Assembly: GCF_006874765.1 (NCBI RefSeq)
Contig: NZ_CP040840.1
Location: 2,837,501-2,901,500 of the forward strand
Reading direction: 5' to 3'
DNA length: 64,000 nt
Origin: Leptospira weilii
GTDB lineage: Bacteria > Spirochaetota > Leptospiria > Leptospirales > Leptospiraceae
In this document: piece after piece, positions 36,949 through 45,148 of the stretch
Numbering within the stretch: the stretch's first letter is position 1
Layout of the letters: the number at the start of each line of letters is the position of its first letter
The notes under the pieces: model-generated
Told to the model about the DNA's origin: nothing
The model's database searches: none
Seen by the model: the letters and a program-made list of their open reading frames with translations, nothing else
Position numbers and translations under genes: made by a program

Positions 36949-37893
36949 TTAACTAAAAATCTGACCCACTTGCTGATACGTCCCTAACTCAAAAACGATC
37001 TCAAGACTCTTCATCTGCTCTTCTAATTGATCTTGCGTTCTAGCGCCTAAGACAACAGACGTTACTGAATCTAAACCTAAAACCCAAGCGATAGAAACGG
37101 CTGATGTAGAATGTCCTAGTTTTTTTGCAAGTCGAGAAAGCCTATCTACTTTCTCAACATTTTCCTTCAACCTTTCACCTGAAAAGTCTTCATTCCCCGA
37201 ACGGTTGTCGTCAGAAGAAAATTGACTATCAAATTTAAATTTTCCCGTAAGGAGTCCTTTTGACAAAGGACTATAAGCCAAAAATCCTAAATTATTTTCT
37301 TTTGCAAATTTTAGATTCGCAGATTCGGCATCTCTGTGAATTAAGCTGAGCTCGTCCTGTAAACAGGAAACATTTATCATCGAATTAAACTGTGCAACGG
37401 TTTCTTTTGGAAAATTAGAAAGGCCGATATAGCGAATTTTACCTTGAGCTTTTAATAGTTGCAACGCTTCTATCGTCTCTTCTATATTTGTAATTAGGTC
37501 TGGCTCATGTAAGTAATATAAATCAATCTTGTCTAATTTAAGCCTTTGTAAACTTCTTTCTGCCGCCTCGATAAGATGCCTTTTAGATAGATCGATCCTT
37601 CTTGTACCATCAGGATTCCAAACAACCCCTACCTTTGTCCCAATCACTAAATGCTCTTTCCTATTTTTCGTCAATCGAGAGACAAATTCCTCTGACCGCC
37701 CCTTTCCATAGGCGTCAGCCGTATCGATAAAATTAATTCCAAGATCGAGGGCGGATAAAAAAGTTTTTTCACTTTCCAGATTGTCTACATAACCCCAACG
37801 AAGACCTCCAAATAGCCAGGTCCCTATACTCAATCGAGAAACTTTGAGATCGGTTTTGGGAAGAATAATATAATCCTTCTCCTCAATCCCCAA
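36949..37893 (-). CDS. Aldo/keto reductase
   Basis: A 314-aa NADPH-dependent aldo/keto reductase. It has the complete D57-Y62-K87-H129 tetrad in FIDTADAYGKG, VIGTKVGV and YYLHEPD, plus IRYIGLSNF, LAYSPLSKGLLTGKF and the C-terminal cofactor region SVVLGARTQDQLEEQ. It overlaps the SDR gene by 11 nt and is 12 nt upstream of the short NeuB gene, so it probably handles a keto sugar or aldehyde in that pathway. The family assignment is firm; the substrate is not known. Confidence 0.9.
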   Translation of the reverse strand: MGIEEKDYIILPKTDLKVSRLSIGTWLFGGLRWGYVDNLESEKTFLSALDLGINFIDTADAYGKGRSEEFVSRLTKNRKEHLVIGTKVGVVWNPDGTRRIDLSKRHLIEAAERSLQRLKLDKIDLYYLHEPDLITNIEETIEALQLLKAQGKIRYIGLSNFPKETVAQFNSMINVSCLQDELSLIHRDAESANLKFAKENNLGFLAYSPLSKGLLTGKFKFDSQFSSDDNRSGNEDFSGERLKENVEKVDRLSRLAKKLGHSTSAVSIAWVLGLDSVTSVVLGARTQDQLEEQMKSLEIVFELGTYQQVGQIFS

Positions 37894-38650
37894 TTGTAAA
37901 CCCCCCGTCGATGAGAAGGTTCTGCCCTGTTACATATTCCGATAAAGAAGAGGTTAAAAAGAAAACACCGCCGACTAGATCAGTTGGATTGCCCATTCTA
38001 CCAAGAGGAGTTTTATAGATATAATTTTGAATAAAATCAGAACTCTGATTTGCAAAAATTCCCCCAGGGCTAATGCAATTGACTCTGATCCCATAAGGAG
38101 CGGCATACCTTGCCAGGTATTTCGTAAAATGTATAATCCCAGCTTTTGTCATTGCATACACTTCAGGACTATTTCTTCCGGAGTCTCCGTAGATTCTCAT
38201 ATCTGCAATCGAAACACCATAGATTGATCCGAAATTCAAAATGATTCCTTTCTTCCCTTTTTCTTTCCAAAGACGGAAAGCATATTGAGAGAGTAAAAAA
38301 GTCCCGTTCAAATTTACATGCACCACTTCGTTAAATTCTTCGTCTGTTCTATCCTCAAAAGGAGTAAATACAGAAATCCCGGCACAATTAATTAAGATGT
38401 CCGGAATTTTATTTTGATTCACTAGGGATAAAAAAATCTCCTTTATTTCTTTACGATTCGTTATATCTGCCTTGATCCATTCGAACCGATTTGATTTATA
38501 ATTTATTGAAGGCTGTTCTGGATCCAAGCAGATCACATGAGCAGATACGTTCAAGTATGACTCGACCAGTTCCGACCCTATCTGTCCATTTCCACCCGTA
38601 ATTAAAACAAGTTTATCTTGAAATTCATCAGAGAAATTTTTCAAAATCAT
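37883..38650 (-). CDS. Short-chain dehydrogenase/reductase
   Basis: A 255-aa classical SDR. It has LITGGNGQIGSELVE (residues 17-30), the NCAG motif (88-91), the catalytic triad S142, Y165 and K169 in NFGSIYG and YAMTKAG, and a typical C-terminus (YVTGQNLLIDGGFTIGD). It is full length. It overlaps the LIC-type carbohydrate biosynthesis gene by 4 nt and the aldo/keto reductase gene by 11 nt. It likely reduces or oxidises a nucleotide-free ulosonate or its precursor. Confidence 0.9.
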   Translation of the reverse strand: MILKNFSDEFQDKLVLITGGNGQIGSELVESYLNVSAHVICLDPEQPSINYKSNRFEWIKADITNRKEIKEIFLSLVNQNKIPDILINCAGISVFTPFEDRTDEEFNEVVHVNLNGTFLLSQYAFRLWKEKGKKGIILNFGSIYGVSIADMRIYGDSGRNSPEVYAMTKAGIIHFTKYLARYAAPYGIRVNCISPGGIFANQSSDFIQNYIYKTPLGRMGNPTDLVGGVFFLTSSLSEYVTGQNLLIDGGFTIGD

Positions 38651-40005
38651 GATTTCGTAATTCCTTCTAATGTATTGAAATGTTCCTCTGCATACATTCT
38701 ATCTTTTTTGTCCCAGGGCATTAAATGGTAATCATTTAAAGTTTTAAACATTTTCGGTTTCAGGTGTTGCAACACATTGTAGCAAGATCTAGCATAATCT
38801 TTAAATCTAGAGAGATTAAAAGATTGATTATTTTTTTTCTTATCTCGAATCAAAGCATCGATTCGTTTTGCCAATATCCAGGAGGAAGGTTCTTCTTTCG
38901 GATAGCCATAATAGTCAGAAAGTAGTTTTTTTAATTTAGCCGAACTATTAGGAGAAGCTTTTAAGGGGAGTTTACCCTGATATGCCTTTTTTGCAAGTTC
39001 AACGAGCTCTTCAATCGACTTAGGTTTATACGTATAATTGTATAACTCACCGCGAACATCCGCCAGCTCTTTTCTAGGCTGGTGAAATTCTAATCGATCT
39101 TCAATGATACCTTGGACACAAATATAAGGAACCCCGCTGATTATCGACTCTATCACGGAACTAGAATAACAAAACACATTTCCATTCTTACCTTGAAGCC
39201 ATTTTGCAAATGGAGTATCTTTATCTAATTCTAAATAAGGCTTATACTTATTTTTAAAATACTTAATATCATTAAAATTCTCTAAAGTATAAGATCTCAA
39301 ATATACAGGTAATTTTAAATCAAAACACCATATATCCAAAAATTCCAGATACAATCTCGCAAAAGCCGCCGAAGTCCAAAGAATGTCTTCATAGCCTCCC
39401 TTTTTTCCGTAAATAATTCCCCCTAAACCTCGACCTTGGTCCAATAATTGAAATACATTTCTATTGTCAAAAGTCGTAATTCCAGTAAAAGAACTCATCA
39501 TTCCCAATCCTTGAGATTCCTTCTGATCTTTATTAAGATAAAAGTCATAACGAGGACAACCAATTGATTCCACATCTTCTGATTTATAAAGTTTTGCCTC
39601 TGTAATCCAATCCTTTAATAACGTCCCCCAAGTGAAAACTTTACTGATATTTTTACTATAAAAATCACCAATGGAAGCCCCACCCCCTCGCATATGATCA
39701 ATCATTGCATGCTTAAGCATGCCGGAACTTTCCGGGTGAAGGAGTACAAACGTAGTGTATTTTATAGCTTCCTCCATTTCCTTTGGATTTAAAAGACTGT
39801 TCGGATGGGTCAAAAGTACCAATTCAGGTCTAAATATATAATACAGCGACCTTGAGGTCAATCGACTACCTAAAATCACATTATATCCTAATTTTCTAAG
39901 ATAAAACGCAATTAAAAAGCTCGAACTGGAATCTCTTCTTTTATGATCGCAATGGATCAAAATCGTCTTAGACGAGAATGAATTGAAAACTAAATTATGC
40001 ATCAT
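38647..40005 (-). CDS. Surface carbohydrate biosynthesis protein
   Basis: A 452-aa protein with TILIHCDHKRRDSSSSFLIAF, VLLHPESSGMLKHAMI, the KVFTWGTLLKDWIT segment (FxWGxxL), SIGCPRYDFYL, and FCYSSSVIESIISGVPYICVQ in the donor region. This looks like a GT-B-related family of surface-polysaccharide proteins common in Leptospira (recognised from memory as TIGR04396-like; a profile search would confirm). It overlaps the adjacent SpsF-type and SDR genes by four nt each, an ATGA chain that indicates close co-production. It may transfer the CMP-activated sugar made by its neighbours. Confidence 0.72.
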   Translation of the reverse strand: MMHNLVFNSFSSKTILIHCDHKRRDSSSSFLIAFYLRKLGYNVILGSRLTSRSLYYIFRPELVLLTHPNSLLNPKEMEEAIKYTTFVLLHPESSGMLKHAMIDHMRGGGASIGDFYSKNISKVFTWGTLLKDWITEAKLYKSEDVESIGCPRYDFYLNKDQKESQGLGMMSSFTGITTFDNRNVFQLLDQGRGLGGIIYGKKGGYEDILWTSAAFARLYLEFLDIWCFDLKLPVYLRSYTLENFNDIKYFKNKYKPYLELDKDTPFAKWLQGKNGNVFCYSSSVIESIISGVPYICVQGIIEDRLEFHQPRKELADVRGELYNYTYKPKSIEELVELAKKAYQGKLPLKASPNSSAKLKKLLSDYYGYPKEEPSSWILAKRIDALIRDKKKNNQSFNLSRFKDYARSCYNVLQHLKPKMFKTLNDYHLMPWDKKDRMYAEEHFNTLEGITKS

Positions 40006-40730
40006 TCTGTATATGCCCTATGGTGAACGGTTTGGTTTTTAATGATAGATGGATTTTGTTCAATCATTCGAATCAAATCATTGTAACTAAATTCTTTAGA
40101 TGAAAAATATGATATACAGAATTTTAAGGTTTCATAGTCTTCTACCGTATCGATAGTCAAACGATACTTCGAATCGTCCCTTTCATTTGGATATTCAAAA
40201 AACTTAAATTCTCCGGCATTCTCCTCGATATAGGGAACGATGTGCTCTCTTTCATAAGGAAGATGACAAATCAAATCTAATTTTTCTAATAAAGATAATG
40301 TAAAAATTTCAACATCCATCCCTCGAGCAAAAGTCCGTTGAAAACAATTTGTTAAAAACTCAACCCGCCCTTCATTATATAAAAATAAACTGACCATTGA
40401 ATCCACGATTTTTGAGTCGATTAGAGGGCAGTCTCCTGTCAATCGAACAATAATATCCAGATTGTGTCGTTTGGCTGCCTTCAAATACCTTTGAATCAAA
40501 TCATTCGAAGATCCACGAAAAACGCTCACTCCATTTTTCTTGGCTATCTCTTCGGTTTTATCATCTATGTTTTCTTCTGTAGTAAGAACGACAACATTCT
40601 CCTGAAATTTAGAAAACTTAAGACGTTCTAACATAAAACCCAGGATCGTTGTATCGCCAAATGGAAGTGCGATTTTGCCTGGAAGCCTCGTAGACCCCAT
40701 TCTTGCTTGAATTAAAATACCTACTTTCAA
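40002..40730 (-). CDS. SpsF-type cytidylyltransferase
   Basis: A 242-aa NTP-transferase fold protein. It has ILIQARMGSTRLPGKIALPF (CTP loop), VFRGSSNDLIQRYLKAA, VRLTGDCPLID, and DSKYRLTIDTVEDYETL. SpsF/NeuA-like enzymes activate ulosonic acids with CTP. This is one of three in the window (also 52781-54499 and 59903-60595), all with an identical core (ARMGSTRLPGK or ARLASTRLPGK). It overlaps the adjacent peptidase-like and surface-carbohydrate genes by four nt. Confidence 0.87.
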   Translation of the reverse strand: MKVGILIQARMGSTRLPGKIALPFGDTTILGFMLERLKFSKFQENVVVLTTEENIDDKTEEIAKKNGVSVFRGSSNDLIQRYLKAAKRHNLDIIVRLTGDCPLIDSKIVDSMVSLFLYNEGRVEFLTNCFQRTFARGMDVEIFTLSLLEKLDLICHLPYEREHIVPYIEENAGEFKFFEYPNERDDSKYRLTIDTVEDYETLKFCISYFSSKEFSYNDLIRMIEQNPSIIKNQTVHHRAYTE

Positions 40731-42154
40731 TGCAGTTTTTTTAAATATTTGTAATTTTTCAGAAGATCTAAGAAAAAAGTTAACCCATCTAATAAAGCGT
40801 TATTACTTTTATAGTGGTAATCCACTAACCATGAAATTTCATCTATTTCATAACCTAAAGTCAGATAATTTATAGATAACTCACATTTAGCAAAGTATAA
40901 CGGGTCGATGAATTGAAAATTTAAAAGCCGATTTTTTTCCTCGTCAGAAATAATGGTAAATAATTGATTTCGGTAAAGTGGTCCTAAATACGTTTTTTCA
41001 AATTTAGGTGTACCGCCAATTGATTTTTCTTGAAGCGAAATCCCAAAGCTTCTCAAATACAATTGATCCATCAATTGAAAGAGTTGAGTTCTTTCTTTCG
41101 AATTTTGAATTTCAGCCTTTCTTTCAAAAAGATTCAAAAAATGGCAAATCATAAAACTATCTTTTTTTAGATGTGGCTTTTCAGAAGATTGAATTTTTTC
41201 ATTCAAATAGCGAACCAAATCCTTTTGAATGGAAGCAAAATTCAAAAGTACGGATCGTTCTTTGTCTTGATTTAGAGACTTCGCAAAATCGGGAATAGCA
41301 TGAATCACAGTGGAAAAAAATAAATTTAAAGTATCTTTCGAAATTTTGTCCGGAGTATCTTCCGGTCTATGATAAAAACGATCCGGGTAAGTATTCAAAC
41401 ACGTCGATGGGATTGCGACCGTCGAGTCGTTTAAAATATAATGATCACTTCCACCTGTATAAAAGACTTTTTGAGTTCTCGCCCATAGTATTGGCTCCCC
41501 AACCATTCTATAACTTCCAGTGTGCGCAAGCCTTTGCATATGATCATATAAAAATAAATCCAAGTTACTTGTTAGGTGATGCGGAATTTCATCCACAATC
41601 ATAGTGGATCCTGCCAAATTTTGGTCTCCTCCAACCATATCCAAAGAAATACCGGCAATACAATTCTTTCTTGACTCTAAAAACTTTGAAAAATAAGCAA
41701 CGGTTCCCCAATATTCAACGGTAAAAAGAAATCGAAGGGAAAGTTCTGGTTTATTTTCAGCAAAGTATCGAATCAATTCGATCAACATCCCAGGTCCAGA
41801 AGCATTATCATTGGCGGAAGGTTTAGGATGGCATAAATGGGTAATAAAGAAAATTTCCTTTTCGCTTTCTCCCGAAACAACAACTTCCAGCAATTTTAAA
41901 TTTCTATTCCTATTAAATTTAACCTGGGTATTTTTTCGACCATCCTTCCAATGAGACGTACCGAGTGGAAGACTCCAATTCCAGTAAGTCGCCTCTCCAG
42001 GAAAATCAAGAATTTTATACTGGCAATCTAAAGATCTTATTTGTGTAAGAACATAATCTAATGATAAATCGTATTCTTCAGATCCAGGTAGTCTATCAAA
42101 TTCACAAAGTGCTACTATGTGTTCATATATTTTATCTATAGATTGAAAATTCAT
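40727..42154 (-). CDS. M28-like zinc aminopeptidase family protein (DUF4910 type)
   Basis: A 475-aa protein that looks like a zinc-dependent aminopeptidase. It has ITHLCHPKPSANDNASGPG (His and Asp ligands), LFTVEYWGTVAY (Glu general base and ligand), SLDMVGGDQN (Asp ligand), and YHRPEDTPD (second His ligand). All metal ligands appear present. A peptidase in an O-antigen operon is odd. It overlaps the SpsF-type gene by 4 nt and may hydrolyse an amide on an amino-sugar intermediate (deacylation). It has no signal peptide, so it is cytoplasmic. Confidence 0.82.
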   Translation of the reverse strand: MNFQSIDKIYEHIVALCEFDRLPGSEEYDLSLDYVLTQIRSLDCQYKILDFPGEATYWNWSLPLGTSHWKDGRKNTQVKFNRNRNLKLLEVVVSGESEKEIFFITHLCHPKPSANDNASGPGMLIELIRYFAENKPELSLRFLFTVEYWGTVAYFSKFLESRKNCIAGISLDMVGGDQNLAGSTMIVDEIPHHLTSNLDLFLYDHMQRLAHTGSYRMVGEPILWARTQKVFYTGGSDHYILNDSTVAIPSTCLNTYPDRFYHRPEDTPDKISKDTLNLFFSTVIHAIPDFAKSLNQDKERSVLLNFASIQKDLVRYLNEKIQSSEKPHLKKDSFMICHFLNLFERKAEIQNSKERTQLFQLMDQLYLRSFGISLQEKSIGGTPKFEKTYLGPLYRNQLFTIISDEEKNRLLNFQFIDPLYFAKCELSINYLTLGYEIDEISWLVDYHYKSNNALLDGLTFFLDLLKNYKYLKKLH

Positions 42155-42356
42155 TTTAATTAGATATCTTTTTAGGATTAGACAAATTATTTTGAAAAAA
42201 TCATTATTTTGTCATACATTTTTACTTACTTTAGAGAATGAATCAAAAGTAATTCATGCAGTTTAATTCTGTTATGCTATGAATTAGCAAATCTTTGAGG
42301 TAGGCCAGAAATATTTCATAATTTCAATTTTCTCATAGATCAAAGAACTAAAACTA

Positions 42357-42760
42357 TTCAAAATTGGCTCCTTGAGGAAAATCATGGGTAAAATGCCAGA
42401 TCGCCCAAATAAAAGAGAATAGAGATGCGAAAGAATTGGAAGTTTTTAAAACCTCTTGTGTTAGATTTGATTTTTTGAATTCCAGAATTAGTATTTTCTG
42501 AACCAACGTTGGTAATTCGATAAGAAAAGTAGATAAGAATAAACTTTAAATTTTCCTTAATCATTTTTGCAACTCTGATGATTGGTTTTAACTTAGAATG
42601 AGTAGCTAAAGAAATACTAATGTTTGAAAAACTTTTCAGCGTTGCCCTGTAATGGAAAGACCAGAATTTCTTAAAGGCTTCTTTGATCTACCTTCTTTTT
42701 TCGCCGTGATTTGTAGAATAGTTCTTCCTCATGAACTTCCCTTAAGAGCCTCAAAATTTT
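42357..42760 (-). mobile_element. Decayed ISL3-family element, second copy
   Basis: Reading the minus strand, 42382-42564 encodes 60 residues (NLKFILIYFSYRITNVGSEN and onward) that match the C-terminus of the transposase at 46728-47961 almost residue by residue. The flanking bases up to about 42760 match the transposase DNA with frameshifts and stops. The end sequence GGCTCCTTGAGGAAAATCATGG resembles the end GGCTCTTCCGGAAAAATCATGG of the more complete copy. The rest of 42155-42885 has no gene. No intact transposase, so it is a fossil. Confidence 0.8.
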
Positions 42761-42885
42761 AGTAAAAAAATATCCACTTTATTTTAGAAAATAATAAAGT
42801 TCATAAAAAATTTAAAATTTCTAATGCATTAAAAATAAAAAATTAAAGAAACAACAACCAGAGCCAATGAAAACTTTTATTAAGT

Positions 42886-43581
42886 TTAAAATTCTCCAGA
42901 AATTGAAGCTTTAACATGCGATTTAAACGGACTTTGCTGATAAAAATAGTCAATTGGCTTATTTTTAAATATAAGATTAGGTGAAATCCCAAATACAATA
43001 GAATTATCAGGAACTTCTTGATCCTTAACTATTGAACCAGAGGAAATAATCACGTTGTTACCAATTTTGGATGAACCAATTACACTTGAATTCGCACACA
43101 ACCAAACAAAATCTCCAATGACAGGATTTTTTCCTCCATTCTCTCCAACATTGCAGTTTTGTTGAAAAATAAAGTAATTACCAAATAAAGCTCGTCCAAT
43201 TACACTACCAACAGGGTGAATACAAGCAAAAACTTGAGGAAGTTCAACTTTATAAAAAAGATCAAATGAATTTAACATTTTATTTAAACAATAAACTTTG
43301 TCAGCAAGAACAGTATTATTATATTCCTTCCATAATGTTTGCCCAAGAAAATAAAGAAATGTCGCATACTGATCTGAATGAAAAGGACTAAATATTAAGT
43401 CTCCTGACTCAGTCCAATAATACTTTTTTACATTTTCCTTAAAACATAACTCAGATCTCGTTAAGGCAGGGACCAAAGCTTGTTTTAAAATATCTTCTTC
43501 TAAAATATCACAAAGAAAATTGTTAGAAATCTGACTGATTAAAAGTTTCAGTAATGTATTTTCACCAATAGATATAATCAT
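42886..43581 (-). CDS. Serine-acetyltransferase-like (left-handed beta-helix) acyltransferase
   Basis: A 231-aa protein whose C-terminal part has hexapeptide repeats (IHPVGSVIGRALFGNYF, VIGDFVWLCANSSVIGSSKIGNNVIISSGSIV), characteristic of left-handed beta-helix acetyltransferases such as CysE. The N-terminal helical part is also CysE-like in size. It overlaps the methyltransferase gene by 4 nt, so both probably modify the same glycan. It likely acts on a sugar hydroxyl or amino group with acetyl-CoA. Located between two IS remnants. Confidence 0.82.
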   Translation of the reverse strand: MIISIGENTLLKLLISQISNNFLCDILEEDILKQALVPALTRSELCFKENVKKYYWTESGDLIFSPFHSDQYATFLYFLGQTLWKEYNNTVLADKVYCLNKMLNSFDLFYKVELPQVFACIHPVGSVIGRALFGNYFIFQQNCNVGENGGKNPVIGDFVWLCANSSVIGSSKIGNNVIISSGSIVKDQEVPDNSIVFGISPNLIFKNKPIDYFYQQSPFKSHVKASISGEF

Positions 43582-44201
43582 TTTTCAAAAATTGCAACAG
43601 TACGCTTTCTTCCTGCTAAAATTTCTATTGAAATATTAGTTCGAGAAAATAAAGACTTTGATCCAAGTTTTTCAAATTCTTCCGGAGTAAACGGAAAATA
43701 TTCATAGCTAACTGCGTCAGTGGAAATCTCTTGTACACTTCCTGCTTCTTCATGGAGAGCACATTCAATCAAGGCCTTTCCATTAGGTTTAAGTATTCTA
43801 TGCATTTCATTCAAAGAACTTATCTGATCTTCAAAAGTAACCATAAAATTAAAGCTGGACCAAACACAGAAACTAAAATGAAAACTTTCTTTTGAAAATG
43901 GTAAATTCTTCATGCTACCAACTACAAATGGATCAGACTTGATGCCGCTTTTAGCACATAGAATACGACCATAATCAATAACAATTTCTGAAATATCGAT
44001 TCCTAAAACTGTATAACCAGCTTGAATTAACGGTATCGTTAAGCGCCCATGACCACAACAAATATCAAGAAGTTCATCTCCTTCGTGAATATAGTTCGCA
44101 ATTAGAGATAATAAATCTCTTGTATGATCCGGATTTGGTTTGAGCCATTGTCCACCAAAATGTTCAAAGCATTTTTTAACAGCCATTTCATTATCCATCA
44201 T
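43578..44201 (-). CDS. Class I SAM-dependent methyltransferase
   Basis: A 207-aa methyltransferase. It has LLDICCGHGRLTIPLIQAGY (motif I), LGIDISEIVIDYGRI, FSFCVWSSFNFMVTFEDQ and ALIECALHE. Its ATG (44201) comes right after a second, in-frame ATG pair (ATGATG), with AGGGTAAC a few bases upstream as a weak ribosome site. It is the first gene after an IS-remnant stretch and overlaps the acetyltransferase gene by four nt. Which position of which sugar is methylated is unknown. Confidence 0.87.
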   Translation of the reverse strand: MMDNEMAVKKCFEHFGGQWLKPNPDHTRDLLSLIANYIHEGDELLDICCGHGRLTIPLIQAGYTVLGIDISEIVIDYGRILCAKSGIKSDPFVVGSMKNLPFSKESFHFSFCVWSSFNFMVTFEDQISSLNEMHRILKPNGKALIECALHEEAGSVQEISTDAVSYEYFPFTPEEFEKLGSKSLFSRTNISIEILAGRKRTVAIFEK

Positions 44202-44220
44202 TGTTACCCTATAATTTATG

Positions 44221-44250
44221 ATTATATATTATTTTATACTAAAAATCACC
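44221..44250 (-). promoter_or_regulatory. Weak candidate promoter for the 44201-42886 gene pair
   Basis: On the minus strand a perfect TATAAT occurs at 44226-44221, 20 nt before the start of the methyltransferase gene. The -35 region (GTGATT or GGTGAT) is poor. The next upstream gene is about 950 nt away across an IS remnant, so the pair could need its own promoter. Confidence 0.25.
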
Positions 44251-44379
44251 AAGGTATTATAATAGAGTTGTAGCTGAATTAAATTTTGATGGTTCAGAAC
44301 GAAAGATGAAAATTCCACAGTCTACATGAGACACGAAAAACAGAATCTGCGAAATTACCCTTAATCCCTCAAAATACAA

Positions 44380-45030
44380 CATCCTATGTGATTCTTATAT
44401 CGTTACACTTCAGCGAAAACATTTTCAATTTTGACTCGTTTTCTGCTGATTCTATAGTTCCTAAATTTTCAAATAATATTCGGTAGGATTCGTTAACCTT
44501 CTGCTCCAAAAAAGAGTGTTACCGTGTGTCTTGCCTGCTACCGTTTCCATTACATATAGAATTTTCTTTTTCCGATCAGTTATTACCAGGTTCTTAACCC
44601 TGTGCATCTTTTCTTGCCGAATAAAATTCTTTTTGCTTTTCGCGGCTTTGAGACCTTCTGCGACGGTGTTCGGTTCCGTCTCCGATCACCATTAGACCAA
44701 GAAAGGCTTTCATAAATTTACTCTTGCTTTTCTCTTAAAGGATTATTTTGAAAGGGTCCCTACACGTCTCAATGTTTCCATAAGAATCTCGATCAGAGCC
44801 TGGACCTGACAAGCACGCAAGGGAGCGATCCATTCAAAAGTTGGATCCTAGAACACCGAATGTCGGGGGCTTTTCAGATAAGAAAGTATGAAAAATAACT
44901 TCTCGCGAGCGGTGGGAATCGATGATTTTCCATCTGCTGCCTCCCCACGGGTTTCTTGCTTTATTCACTTGTTTATTACTCCACAGTAAAAGCTCAGAAG
45001 CTTTTGAAATTCTCTTGCCCTCATTCCCAT
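44380..45030 (-). mobile_element. Decayed IS5-family transposase
   Basis: Minus-strand reading from the ATGs near 45030 shows pieces of an IS5-family (DDE_Tnp_4-type) transposase in several frames. MRAREFQKLLSFYCG comes first, then SREKLFFILSYL-like sequence, PPTFGVLGSNF, and LIEILMETLRRVGTLSK. The catalytic-region segment is FLGLMVIGDGTEHRRRRSQ, followed by EKQKEFYSARKK, and finally ISRKRVKIENVFAEV and RYKNHIG. Each piece is broken by frameshifts or stops. The remaining 44251-44380 and 45031-45148 sequence holds no gene I can identify. Confidence 0.7.
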
Positions 45031-45148
45031 ATTCGCGCTACAGTTTCGCGGATCACGCAATATCTTCTCTATATTTATGATATCAATCAATATTTCTACA
45101 AAAGGAGTACAAGGATTTTTAATTCTGCTACAATTCTAATATTAAAGA

